A stretch of DNA of 64,000 nucleotides, taken from assembly GCF_000172175.1 (NCBI RefSeq), contig NZ_ABJL02000008.1:1612001-1676000 (forward strand), in the 5' to 3' direction. Below the pieces are notes generated by a model that was not told the origin of the DNA, made no database searches, and worked only from the letters and a program-made list of their open reading frames with translations. This DNA comes from Bacteroides intestinalis DSM 17393 (GTDB lineage: Bacteria > Bacteroidota > Bacteroidia > Bacteroidales > Bacteroidaceae). Below, piece after piece: positions 53,679-61,666 of the stretch. Both the position numbers and the translations under genes were made by a program. Every line of letters begins with the position of its first letter. The first letter of the stretch is position 1.

Positions 53679-54602
53679 TTATTTAGCACTACGAGTAGAA
53701 AGCTTTTCCAGAAAATATACCAGGAAGAAACCCACTATCATCAATATTACAGCCTCAACAACATACTGATTGGGCAGAATATTACTTTCAACTAATGGCT
53801 TCACTACTCCATGATTATCAGTAAAAGTTTCTATGGTTTCCTTCCAAGGCCACACTTTGTTTAGTGAACCCAACATGAAACCTGTCAATACAGCCAATGT
53901 TATATTGCGGAAATGCTTTAATGCATACGAAAGAATCCGTGAAAAAGAAGTTATTCCAATAAAAGCACCCACAAAAAACACTAATAAAACCGTTATATCA
54001 AGTGTTTTGACAGCTTCCATTATAAAGAAGTACTTACCTAACAGTACCAGAATAAAACTTCCCGATATACCCGGCAATATCATAGCACAAATGGCAATCG
54101 CTCCACAAAGGAATATAAAAAATAAGTTGGAAGGAGTTTCAGCAGGAGTTGCTACCGTAATATAATATGCAACTGCCACACCTATAATAAATGCCGGAAT
54201 CGTTTTCTTGTTCCATTCCTTTATGTCTTTTCCTACAAACCATGTGGATGCCAGTACCAGTCCGAAAAAGAAAGCCCAAACCATAACCGGATGGTCCGTA
54301 AGCAACCATGTGATAATTTTAGCTAATGAAAATACGCTGATTCCAATTCCCGCCAGCAGAGAGATCAGAAAATTACCGTTAATCGCTTTCCAGAATGCTC
54401 CCCATTTTCCTGTGAAAAACAACTTTAAACTTTTTCCGTTAATGCTTTTTATCGAATCTATCAATTCGTCATAAATACCTACAATAAAAGCAATTGTTCC
54501 CCCCGATACACCGGGAACCACATCGGCTGCTCCCATTCCCACACCTTTCAGCATGAGTAGGGCGTAGTCTTTTAAACCTCGTTCCATCTTTTTCTTTATC
54601 AA
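53679..54602 (-). CDS. DUF368 membrane protein, probable undecaprenyl-phosphate transporter
   Basis: 307 residues with about eight hydrophobic segments. The family signature is ADVVPGVSGGTIAFIVGIYD near the N-terminus, repeated as MILPGISGSFILVLLGKYFF in the second half, an inverted-repeat arrangement. DUF368 (PopT) proteins were shown in other bacteria to recycle the undecaprenyl-phosphate lipid carrier across the membrane for wall and capsule synthesis. Function here is inferred by family. Confidence 0.88.
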   Translation of the reverse strand: MIKKKMERGLKDYALLMLKGVGMGAADVVPGVSGGTIAFIVGIYDELIDSIKSINGKSLKLFFTGKWGAFWKAINGNFLISLLAGIGISVFSLAKIITWLLTDHPVMVWAFFFGLVLASTWFVGKDIKEWNKKTIPAFIIGVAVAYYITVATPAETPSNLFFIFLCGAIAICAMILPGISGSFILVLLGKYFFIMEAVKTLDITVLLVFFVGAFIGITSFSRILSYALKHFRNITLAVLTGFMLGSLNKVWPWKETIETFTDNHGVVKPLVESNILPNQYVVEAVILMIVGFFLVYFLEKLSTRSAK

Positions 54603-54738
54603 TTAACCATTAATACTTGATTTATGGGACGCAAAGTAAAACAAAAAAAGCCAGTTACTTACTATAAATCAATCAAAAATATCCGAAAAACACATTGGAA
54701 TTTTATACAATAGTTAGATACAGGTATAAAAAAGAAAT

Positions 54739-54770
54739 GGTGTATAATAATCTCACGACTACTATACACC
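54739..54770 (-). terminator. tpx terminator-like hairpin
   Basis: GGTGTATA (54739-54746) pairs with TATACACC, extended by TA/TA, with a loop containing TCTCACGACT. It follows the tpx stop on the minus strand, with a TTTCTTTTTT-like tail. Confidence 0.6.
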
Positions 54771-54807
54771 TGGTCTTTTCTAATTGCTTATTAAAATCTG
54801 AGGTTTA

Positions 54808-55308
54808 CTACTTTACAGCCTCTATTGCTTTGTCATAATCCGGCTCCTGGGTAATTTCAGGTACCAGTTCAGTATATGCAACCTTTCCATCCTTACCGAC
54901 AATAACTACTGCACGTGCCAGCAAGCCACCCAACGGTCCATCTGCCATACGCACACCGTAACTTTCATCAAAATCAGAGAAACGGAAATCAGACAAAGGA
55001 ATTACATTTTCAATACTTTCCGTAGTACAGAACCGTGCATGGGCAAAAGGCAAATCTTTGGAAATCGCCAAAACCACTGTATCTGGCAGACTCGCTGCCA
55101 GCTTGTTGAACTTGCGCACAGATGTTGCACAAACACTGGTATCCAAACTTGGAAAGATATTCAATATTACATTCTTACCTTTCAAATCTTTCAAAAAGAA
55201 AGAAGAAAGATCTGTTTTTACTAACTCGAAGTCGGGAGCAACTGTCCCTACTTTTATAAACTCACCGATAATCTTAACCGGCTGTCCTTTAAATTTTGTT
55301 GTAGCCAT
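54808..55308 (-). CDS. tpx: Thiol peroxidase
   Basis: 166 residues, normal for Tpx. The peroxidatic Cys is in FPSLDTSVCATSVRKFN and the resolving Cys in HARFCTTESIENVIPLSDFR, both typical of atypical two-Cys peroxiredoxins. The C-terminal segment GLLARAVVIVGKDGKVAYTE is conserved. It reduces peroxides in this obligate anaerobe using thioredoxin. Its promoter region, shared with the divergent HdeD-like gene, holds a 12-bp perfect palindrome. Confidence 0.95.
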   Translation of the reverse strand: MATTKFKGQPVKIIGEFIKVGTVAPDFELVKTDLSSFFLKDLKGKNVILNIFPSLDTSVCATSVRKFNKLAASLPDTVVLAISKDLPFAHARFCTTESIENVIPLSDFRFSDFDESYGVRMADGPLGGLLARAVVIVGKDGKVAYTELVPEITQEPDYDKAIEAVK

Positions 55309-55346
55309 AGTTTTCTTGTTTTATATGTCTATATAACAAACGAACT

Positions 55347-55377
55347 GTTGGAAAAGTTCGCCCAAAACTTTTCCAAC
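55347..55377. promoter_or_regulatory. Palindrome between tpx and the HdeD-like gene
   Basis: GTTGGAAAAGTT (55347-55358) and AACTTTTCCAAC (55366-55377), perfect 12-bp arms with a 7-base centre, between divergent genes. A likely operator, or a hairpin in the tpx leader. Confidence 0.55.
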
Positions 55378-55433
55378 TGCAAATTGTTACTCTCACAAAC
55401 ATGATTACAATAACCATTTAAAATTAAATTTGC

Positions 55434-56042
55434 ATGAAAACTTTATTTGACGAACTTCAATGCGAAGTAAAAAACTGGTGGATGTCTCTCTTACTTGGTA
55501 TACTCTATGTAGTAGTTGCTATAAGTCTGATGTTTGCTCCGTTCAGCGGTTATGCAGTTTTGAGTATTCTGTTCAGTATATCGATGCTGTTCAGCGGTTT
55601 GTTAGAGATTTCTTTCGCCGTAAGCAACCGGAAGAATGTTTCCAGCTGGGGTTGGTATCTGGCAGGCGGTATCATCGACATGATATTAGGTTTCTATCTG
55701 ATAGCTTATCCGCTGTTAAGCATGGAAGTAATTCCATTCATCATTGCATTCTGGTTAATGTTCCGCGGCTTTTCTTCCATCGGCTATGCCATGGATCTGA
55801 AAAGATATGGTACCAGAGACTGGGGATGGTATATTGCCTTCGGCATATTAGCTGTGATTTGTTCACTCCTCATTCTGTGGCAACCGGCAATAGGTGCCAT
55901 GTATGCTGTCTACATGATCTCATTTGCATTCCTTATTATCGGATTTTTCCGCATTATGTTGTCTTTTGAGTTGAAGAACCTTCATAAGCGAGGAAGAAGT
56001 ATGAGAGATAAAAATGAAGAAAAAGAAATTCCAGTAGGATAA
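55434..56042 (+). CDS. HdeD-like DUF308 membrane protein
   Basis: 202 residues with six hydrophobic segments in three pairs, each with the repeated glycine-rich turn of DUF308, as in WWMSLLLGILYVVVAISLMF, WGWYLAGGIIDMILGFYLI and WGWYIAFGILAVICSLLIL. HdeD of E. coli is linked to acid resistance; in Bacteroides the role is not known. The C-terminal tail is charged (GRSMRDKNEEKE). It is divergent from tpx. Confidence 0.85.
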   Translation: MKTLFDELQCEVKNWWMSLLLGILYVVVAISLMFAPFSGYAVLSILFSISMLFSGLLEISFAVSNRKNVSSWGWYLAGGIIDMILGFYLIAYPLLSMEVIPFIIAFWLMFRGFSSIGYAMDLKRYGTRDWGWYIAFGILAVICSLLILWQPAIGAMYAVYMISFAFLIIGFFRIMLSFELKNLHKRGRSMRDKNEEKEIPVG

Positions 56043-56059
56043 GTAGCAATCCAGCCCGG

Positions 56060-56113
56060 AAAAACGAGTTGACTAAAGAACCTGGCAACAGGAACTCGCC
56101 AACTCGCTTTTTC
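56060..56113. terminator. Bidirectional terminator
   Basis: AAAAACGAGTTG and CAACTCGCTTTTT form the stem around a loop that also contains AACTCG, between the convergent DUF308 and recombinase genes. Confidence 0.7.
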
Positions 56114-56114
56114 A

Positions 56115-56705
56115 TTAGTTACACCTCAGAAAGCGATGCATAGTGGTTCTGGATACCCCCATCTGACGAGCTAATTCCGAACAAGAAACACCTCGCTTGG
56201 ATTCACGCATCAAACGTCTTTTATTCTCACGGAGTACTCGCATTGCAGGACAGGTTCCTTTTTTACGTCCTAACTTGACACCTTCCTGTTTTCGTCTTGC
56301 CAACGCTTCCTTAGTCCGCATGGAAATCAAATTACGCTCTATCTCCGCCATCAATCCAAATGCAAACCCCAATACTTTACTGTTAATGTCATTTTGAAAA
56401 ACATATCCCTCTTTCGTGCTGTACAAAATAATTTCTTTCTTTATACACGAATTGAGAATGGTCATGATTTCTAACAAGGTGCGACTCAATCTTGAAATCT
56501 CCGTTACAATCAACGCATCCCCCCGCTGCATCCGGTTCAACATCCCCGACAGCTTTCGCTCCTTACTACTCACACTACCGCTCACTGTCTCAGTGTACCA
56601 CTTGTCAATCTTCAATCCATTTTTCTCTGCAAAGCGCAGAAGTTCTTCACGCTGATTAGCCAGAAACTGCTTTTCTGTACTCACTCTTAAATAAGCTACT
56701 ACCAT
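56115..56705 (-). CDS. Serine site-specific recombinase (Mpi/Hin-like DNA invertase)
   Basis: 196 residues. The resolvase domain shows YLRVSTEKQFLANQREELL with the nucleophilic Ser (VST), DALIVTEISRLSRTLLEI with the conserved Arg pair, and FGLMAEIERNLISMRTKEAL. A C-terminal helix-turn-helix (GVSCSELARQMGVSRTTMHRFL) binds DNA. The length and the HTH match Mpi of B. fragilis, which flips capsule promoters genome-wide. No inverted repeats framing a promoter are seen next to it, so its targets are probably elsewhere. Confidence 0.88.
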   Translation of the reverse strand: MVVAYLRVSTEKQFLANQREELLRFAEKNGLKIDKWYTETVSGSVSSKERKLSGMLNRMQRGDALIVTEISRLSRTLLEIMTILNSCIKKEIILYSTKEGYVFQNDINSKVLGFAFGLMAEIERNLISMRTKEALARRKQEGVKLGRKKGTCPAMRVLRENKRRLMRESKRGVSCSELARQMGVSRTTMHRFLRCN

Positions 56706-57033
56706 AATTTTGTTGTTTTTATAGGTTTAACAGTGCCAAAGAACAGCAATAACAGTGAAAAATCACAATATCATTAAGCTATGAAATACAGCAAGTTCGC
56801 GCACTTTACCCCTTTTATTTTACATCACTTATTTCGAAGATGGCAAAGCAAATTATGTAGGAATACACATTTCCATACCGGAAGCTGGTTATAAAAAGAA
56901 ACAAGAAAAAATCTTCTTTCTATAATAGACAATTTTTCCTTTTCAGCTTTCCACAAGTCCTAGTATTAAGTTCTAGAAACGTTAATCATCTAATTATGAA
57001 AGCATTGTATTTACCAACTGTTCACATCATAAT

Positions 57034-57143
57034 GTAAAAGCATTTACCTCAGCATGTAACGGTCTTTACCCCATATTGTAACGACCTTTACCACGGTATG
57101 TAACGGTCTTTACCGCGACATGTAACGGTCTTTACCGCGACAT
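57034..57143. repeat. Tandem array of five 22-bp dyad units
   Basis: Units start at 57034, 57056, 57078, 57100 and 57122. The consensus is GTAACGGTCTTTACC plus a 7-bp spacer such as CCATATT or GCGACAT. Ends GTAA and TTAC make each unit an inverted repeat. Units 4 and 5 are identical, unit 1 is the most divergent. The array ends 94 bp upstream of a promoter palindrome. Confidence 0.85.
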
Positions 57144-57236
57144 GCGAACAGGATTAGCATGGGGGATAAAAAGAGTTACCATGAAAGAAAACGACCTCAT
57201 CTCTGTAAGATTTCAATTCCGCTCTTCCCATAAAAA

Positions 57237-57281
57237 ATGAATAGATTCATTTTATTCTACCCTTCGTTTGCATTATCTTTG
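57237..57281 (+). promoter_or_regulatory. Palindromic-family promoter of the DUF4494-yggS cluster
   Basis: Palindrome ATGAATAGATTCAT (57237-57250), then TTTATTCTACCCTTC, then GTTTGCATTATCTTTG ending at 57281. It shares its layout with promoters at 35241, 45242 and 63062. Confidence 0.7.
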
Positions 57282-57333
57282 TGGTCAGTTTTATAACAAG
57301 AATATAAATTCATAATTAAAAAACAAAGAAATT

Positions 57334-57798
57334 ATGGCAATGCATACATGGTTTGAGTGCAAAATCCGTTACGAGAAAGTAATGGAAAACGGAATGAACA
57401 AGAAAGTAACCGAACCCTATTTGGTAGACGCACTCAGCTTCACGGAAGCAGAAGCACGTATTATTGAGGAAATGACACCGTTTATTTCAGGAGAGTTTAC
57501 GGTATCGGACATCAAACGTGCTAACTATAGCGAATTATTCCCAAGCGAAGAAGAAGCCGCAGATCGCTGGTTCAAATGTAAACTGGTCTTCATCACTCTG
57601 GATGAAAAGAGTGGAGCTGAAAAGAAAACATCGACTCAGGTATTGGTACAAGCTGCCGACCTCCGTGATGCCGTTAAGAAGCTGGATGAAGGTATGAAGG
57701 GTACAATGGCTGATTATCAAATCGCTTTAGTGTCCGAAACACCTCTTATGGATGTATATCCGTACAGTGCAGAACCCAATGATAAACCGGAGGTTTAA
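57334..57798 (+). CDS. DUF4494 family protein
   Basis: 154 residues, acidic, soluble. Two similar halves each start with a W[FK][EK]CK motif: HTWFECKIRYEKVMENGMNK and DRWFKCKLVFITLDEKSG, suggesting an internal duplication. The family occurs only in Bacteroidota and has no known function. It is 20 bp upstream of the YggS gene, so it may take part in PLP homeostasis or be only a neighbour. Confidence 0.85.
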   Translation: MAMHTWFECKIRYEKVMENGMNKKVTEPYLVDALSFTEAEARIIEEMTPFISGEFTVSDIKRANYSELFPSEEEAADRWFKCKLVFITLDEKSGAEKKTSTQVLVQAADLRDAVKKLDEGMKGTMADYQIALVSETPLMDVYPYSAEPNDKPEV

Positions 57799-57818
57799 TA
57801 TATATATATATTAGTATC

Positions 57819-58487
57819 ATGAATATTGCAGATAATCTTCAACAAGTGCTGAACGAACTACCTGAAGGGGTGCGATTGGTAGCTGTTTCCAAATTTCACC
57901 CCAATGAAGCGATAGAAGAAGCTTATCGCTCCGGGCAGCGAGTGTTCGGTGAAAGTAAGGTGCAAGAAATGACTGCCAAGTACGAAAGCCTTCCCAAAGA
58001 CATTGAATGGCATTTTATCGGGCATCTGCAAACTAATAAAATAAAGTATATTGTACCCTACGTAGCTCTGATTCACGGCATTGATTCATACAAGCTTCTT
58101 GTTGAGGTCAATAAACAGGCCGAAAAGGCCGGGAAAGTGGTCAACTGCCTGCTGCAACTACACATTGCAGAGGAAGAGACTAAATTTGGTTTCAGTTTTG
58201 AAGAATGTCGGGATATGTTAGCGGAAGGTGAATGGAAAACTCTCAGTAACATACAATTGTGCGGCTTGATGGGCATGGCGACAAATACAGACGACAATGA
58301 ACAAATAGAGAAGGAATTTTGTTCATTAAGTAGCTTCTTCAAAGAAGTGAAAGACTCATGGTTTGCCGACACAGAGGCTTTTCGGGAGTTGTCCATGGGA
58401 ATGTCCCACGATTATCACCAAGCTATTGCAGCTGGAAGTACTCTGATACGCGTAGGAAGCAAAATCTTTGGAGACAGAACGTATTAA
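57819..58487 (+). CDS. YggS/PROSC-family PLP homeostasis protein
   Basis: 222 residues. The PLP-binding Lys is in LVAVSKFHPNEAIEEAY, followed by FGESKVQEM, WHFIGHLQTNK and the C-terminal ELSMGMSHDYHQAIAAGSTLIRVGSKIFG. It is a single-domain TIM barrel of the alanine racemase fold without racemase activity; it buffers pyridoxal phosphate in the cytoplasm. Lies between the DUF4494 and DHOD-like genes. Confidence 0.94.
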   Translation: MNIADNLQQVLNELPEGVRLVAVSKFHPNEAIEEAYRSGQRVFGESKVQEMTAKYESLPKDIEWHFIGHLQTNKIKYIVPYVALIHGIDSYKLLVEVNKQAEKAGKVVNCLLQLHIAEEETKFGFSFEECRDMLAEGEWKTLSNIQLCGLMGMATNTDDNEQIEKEFCSLSSFFKEVKDSWFADTEAFRELSMGMSHDYHQAIAAGSTLIRVGSKIFGDRTY

Positions 58488-58512
58488 TCATTATTCATTA
58501 AACATTATTACC

Positions 58513-59490
58513 ATGGCAACATTAAAAACTACTTTTGCCGGGTTAGAATTAAGAAACCCGATTATCGTCAGCAGTTCAGGCTTAACTGATAGTGCTGAAA
58601 AAAATCAGAAATTCTATGAAGCCGGTGTCGGTGCCATTGTTCTGAAATCTCTTTTCGAGGAGCAGATCATGATGGAAGCTGACTGGCTCGGAGATCCGAA
58701 TATGTACCCGGAAGGCAGTGATTACTTGGTAGAATACGTCCGCCAGCATAAGCTGTCTGAATATCTGGAATTGATTAAAGAGACTAAGAAAGTATGCCCT
58801 ATTCCTGTTATTGCCAGTATCAACTGCTATCAGGATGCTGAATGGGTAGGCTTTGCACAGCAAATGGAAGCTGCAGGCGCCGATGCTATAGAAATTAATA
58901 TTTTGGCGTTACAAACAGATGTTCAGTACAATTACGGTTCATTTGAACAACGTCATATTGATATTCTCAGCCACATCAAAAAGACAGTTCGCATCCCGAT
59001 CATTATGAAATTGGGCGACAACCTTACTAATCCGATAGCTTTGATAGACCAGCTATATGCCAATGGAGCTGCCGCTGTTGTATTGTTCAATCGTTTCTAT
59101 CAGCCGGATATCGATATCGAGAAAATGAAGCAAATCTCAGGAAATGTATTCAGTACAGGAGCTGATCTGGTTAAATCTTTACGCTGGATAGGTATTGCCT
59201 CAGCAGCAGTAAACAAGCTGGATTACGCAGCATCAGGCGGTATTCATTCTCCCGAAGGAATCGTAAAAGCAATTCTTGCAGGAGCTTCAGCCGTAGAAAT
59301 CTGTAGCGCATTCTATCAAAACAGTTATGCACTTGTAGCAGAATATACCCGTTTCCTGAATTTATGGATGGATCGTAAAGGAATGGAAACAATCTCTCAA
59401 TTCAAAGGAATGTTGAATGTTAGCGATTTGAATGGTGTGAATACCTTCGAACGTACTCAGTTCATGAAATATTTCTCCAGTAGAAAATAG
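58513..59490 (+). CDS. Dihydroorotate dehydrogenase-like FMN protein
   Basis: 325 residues from the ATG at 58513; the longer frame from 58468 overlaps yggS. It has the FMN TIM-barrel pattern of class 1 DHODs: TTFAGLELRNPIIVSSSGLTD, IASINCYQDAEWV, ADAIEINILALQTD, IIMKLGDNLT and the phosphate loop ASGGIHSPEGIVKAI. The usual catalytic Cys near residue 130 is not evident (EINILALQTDVQYNYG), so it may use another substrate. Follows yggS by 25 bp and probably shares its transcript. Confidence 0.8.
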   Translation: MATLKTTFAGLELRNPIIVSSSGLTDSAEKNQKFYEAGVGAIVLKSLFEEQIMMEADWLGDPNMYPEGSDYLVEYVRQHKLSEYLELIKETKKVCPIPVIASINCYQDAEWVGFAQQMEAAGADAIEINILALQTDVQYNYGSFEQRHIDILSHIKKTVRIPIIMKLGDNLTNPIALIDQLYANGAAAVVLFNRFYQPDIDIEKMKQISGNVFSTGADLVKSLRWIGIASAAVNKLDYAASGGIHSPEGIVKAILAGASAVEICSAFYQNSYALVAEYTRFLNLWMDRKGMETISQFKGMLNVSDLNGVNTFERTQFMKYFSSRK

Positions 59491-59517
59491 CAGGAACCAC
59501 ACAACATATCATTATAC

Positions 59518-59583
59518 GTAATGCCCCTTAACATATATTGTTAGTGTATCTAACGTATATTGTTACGGGACATTACATTTATT
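59518..59583. repeat. Tandem array of three 22-bp dyad units
   Basis: Units start at 59518, 59540 and 59562, each a 15-bp block plus 7-bp spacer: GTAATGCCCCTTAAC-ATATATT, GTTAGTGTATCTAAC-GTATATT, GTTACGGGACATTAC-ATTTATT. The first and third blocks are near inverse copies, so the whole is also a large imperfect palindrome. Lies between convergent genes. Confidence 0.8.
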
Positions 59584-59608
59584 TATTACTATTTCCTTAC
59601 AGGATGAC

Positions 59609-61516
59609 TTAATCCGGTTTCTTGTCCAATGCTTCAAAACATGAATTCTTACTGATAAATTCAGGAACAATATCCTTCATAGCTGACACAATCTTCATCT
59701 GATCATAAGTATAACTAACATCTATCAGTTTTTGGATACGCTCTTTTACTTCGTCATAATCATATTCACGGACTGTTGCAATCATGATCTTCTCATGGTA
59801 AGTCGGTTTGGTCAACTCTTTTACATTCAGCAACTCTTCATAAAGTTTTTCTCCATGGCGTAGTCCTGTAAACTCAATCTTCACATCCGTACGTCCTGAA
59901 AGACTGATCATACGTTTGGCAAGATCTACAATCTTCACCGGCTTACCCATATCAAAGATATAAATCTCACCCCCATTTCCCATACTACCGGCTTCGAGTA
60001 CCAAGCGGCAAGCTTCAGGAATCGTCATGAAATAACGGATAATTTCAGGATGAGTAACAGTCACCGGACCACCACGTTGTATCTGATCGCGGAAGCGGGG
60101 AATTACAGAACCGTTGGAGCCTAATACATTGCCGAAACGTGTCGTAATGAATTGGGTTACATGCCCACCTTTCTGTTGCAGCTTCTTCGCCAAAGACTGT
60201 ACATAAATCTCACAAATACGTTTAGAACATCCCATCACATTTGTGGGGTTTACAGCTTTATCGGTAGAAATCATTACAAACTTCTCAGCTCCATATTTCA
60301 CAGCCAAATCAGCAATAGTACGGGTTCCATACACATTAATCTGAATAGACTCTGAAACATTGTCCTCCATCATCGGCACATGCTTGTAAGCAGCCGCATG
60401 AAAAATATACTGAGGTTTATATTCTTTAAAGATTTCTTCCATACGCGTAGCATTGGAAATATCTGCAATAATCGTTTCCGCATCAATATCACGCCAACGG
60501 TCCTGTAACTCCAGACGAATATCATGCAACGGAGTTTCTGCCTGATCTACCAGAATCAACTTATAAGGATTGAAAGAGGCTACCTGACGCATAATTTCAC
60601 TACCGATAGAACCGGCAGCACCAGTTATCATCACCCGTTTTCCTTCCAGATGAGAAGCTACCTTATGGATATCGATTTCAATAGGGTTACGTTGCAAGAG
60701 GTCTTCAATCTGTATTTCTTTCAGTTGGGTACGGTTCAAAGTCTGCCCACTCCATTCACTCAAAGGAGGCGCAGTCATTAATTTGATATTATGAGCCAAA
60801 AGACGGTCAGCCATATCTGATCTTTTCAGTTCCTCCATCTTGGCAGGCGAAATAATAATGGTATGCACATCACGATCGTTCAGTACATCAATCAGCGTCT
60901 CGTCATTGGGAAATACTTTCACTCCCATCATCACCTTATTTATCAGCTCCGGCTCATCGGCAATGAAACCACGCAGACGATAGTGATTACGCAAATTTAC
61001 ACGCAATGCTTTAGCAATATTGACTCCTGCCTCCTTAGCACCATAAATAAAGACATTGGCACTATGACTTCCATCGAAATTCAGCAGTTCATAAAACATC
61101 TTCACAACAATGCGCGAACAAGACATCATGGCAAAACTAATAATATATGCCATGAAGAATACGCTCACAGGTGCCAGGCGAACATCCATGTAGCTTGATA
61201 AAAGCACACTCGAAATCATCAGCAGCGCATAAGACACTGTTAATGAAACGAAGATGCGCATAATATCTATAAACGAAGAAAAGCGCAACACATTGGAATA
61301 TGTGCGGAATATCCGAAAGAATACCAAGTTGACAATAACTGTACATACAATCGTTTTGTCAATGGTAGAGGATTCCAGGAAAATACTCCGGAAATCATAT
61401 CGAAGTGCATAAGCCAACAGGCTGGATACAACGATTATCAATACATCGATCAACAGAATAGTCCAAATCGGCAATACCTTTGCTGAGAGGTATCGATGAA
61501 AAAATTTATGTTTCAT
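59609..61516 (-). CDS. Membrane-bound nucleoside-diphosphate-sugar 4,6-dehydratase (WbpM/CapD type)
   Basis: 635 residues. Four hydrophobic segments lie in the first ~150 residues, then a CoA-binding-like Rossmann domain (ANVFIYGAKEAGVNIAKAL), then an SDR domain with MITGAAGSIGSEIMRQV, IFHAAAYKHVPMMEDN and STDKAVNPTNVMGCSKRICE, where Met replaces the usual SDR catalytic Tyr as in WbpM. It dehydrates UDP-GlcNAc-type sugars at the start of capsule or O-glycan synthesis. No glycan cluster surrounds it here. Confidence 0.93.
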   Translation of the reverse strand: MKHKFFHRYLSAKVLPIWTILLIDVLIIVVSSLLAYALRYDFRSIFLESSTIDKTIVCTVIVNLVFFRIFRTYSNVLRFSSFIDIMRIFVSLTVSYALLMISSVLLSSYMDVRLAPVSVFFMAYIISFAMMSCSRIVVKMFYELLNFDGSHSANVFIYGAKEAGVNIAKALRVNLRNHYRLRGFIADEPELINKVMMGVKVFPNDETLIDVLNDRDVHTIIISPAKMEELKRSDMADRLLAHNIKLMTAPPLSEWSGQTLNRTQLKEIQIEDLLQRNPIEIDIHKVASHLEGKRVMITGAAGSIGSEIMRQVASFNPYKLILVDQAETPLHDIRLELQDRWRDIDAETIIADISNATRMEEIFKEYKPQYIFHAAAYKHVPMMEDNVSESIQINVYGTRTIADLAVKYGAEKFVMISTDKAVNPTNVMGCSKRICEIYVQSLAKKLQQKGGHVTQFITTRFGNVLGSNGSVIPRFRDQIQRGGPVTVTHPEIIRYFMTIPEACRLVLEAGSMGNGGEIYIFDMGKPVKIVDLAKRMISLSGRTDVKIEFTGLRHGEKLYEELLNVKELTKPTYHEKIMIATVREYDYDEVKERIQKLIDVSYTYDQMKIVSAMKDIVPEFISKNSCFEALDKKPD

Positions 61517-61607
61517 TTCGTTTGACAGTTTTGTTTTAGGCGAGGCAAAGATACATTATTTTTTATCAAATATGGGAAGAAAAAGATAAAAATGTGTGAT
61601 AAAATTA

Positions 61608-61644
61608 AATGGCGGCAAAGTTACGTATATAACCTTGCCGCCAT
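61608..61644 (-). terminator. Terminator of the PIN-PhoH gene
   Basis: ATGGCGGCAA and TTGCCGCCAT, a perfect 10-bp stem, follow the PhoH stop on the minus strand. Confidence 0.75.
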
Positions 61645-61666
61645 ATTTATTGCCTATAAAGCTCTG

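Larger units (their letters stand above)
56706..57333. other. 628-bp gene-free region upstream of the DUF4494 gene
   Basis: The first ~330 bp, after the recombinase start, are AT-rich with no ORF or repeat that I can find. It then holds the five-unit 22-bp dyad array (57034-57143) and the palindromic-family promoter (57237-57281) followed by a ~50-base leader. Confidence 0.6.

Noticed and set aside
57034..57143. Possible CRISPR array
   Set aside because: Units are contiguous at 22 bp with no unique spacers, and there are no cas genes in the window.
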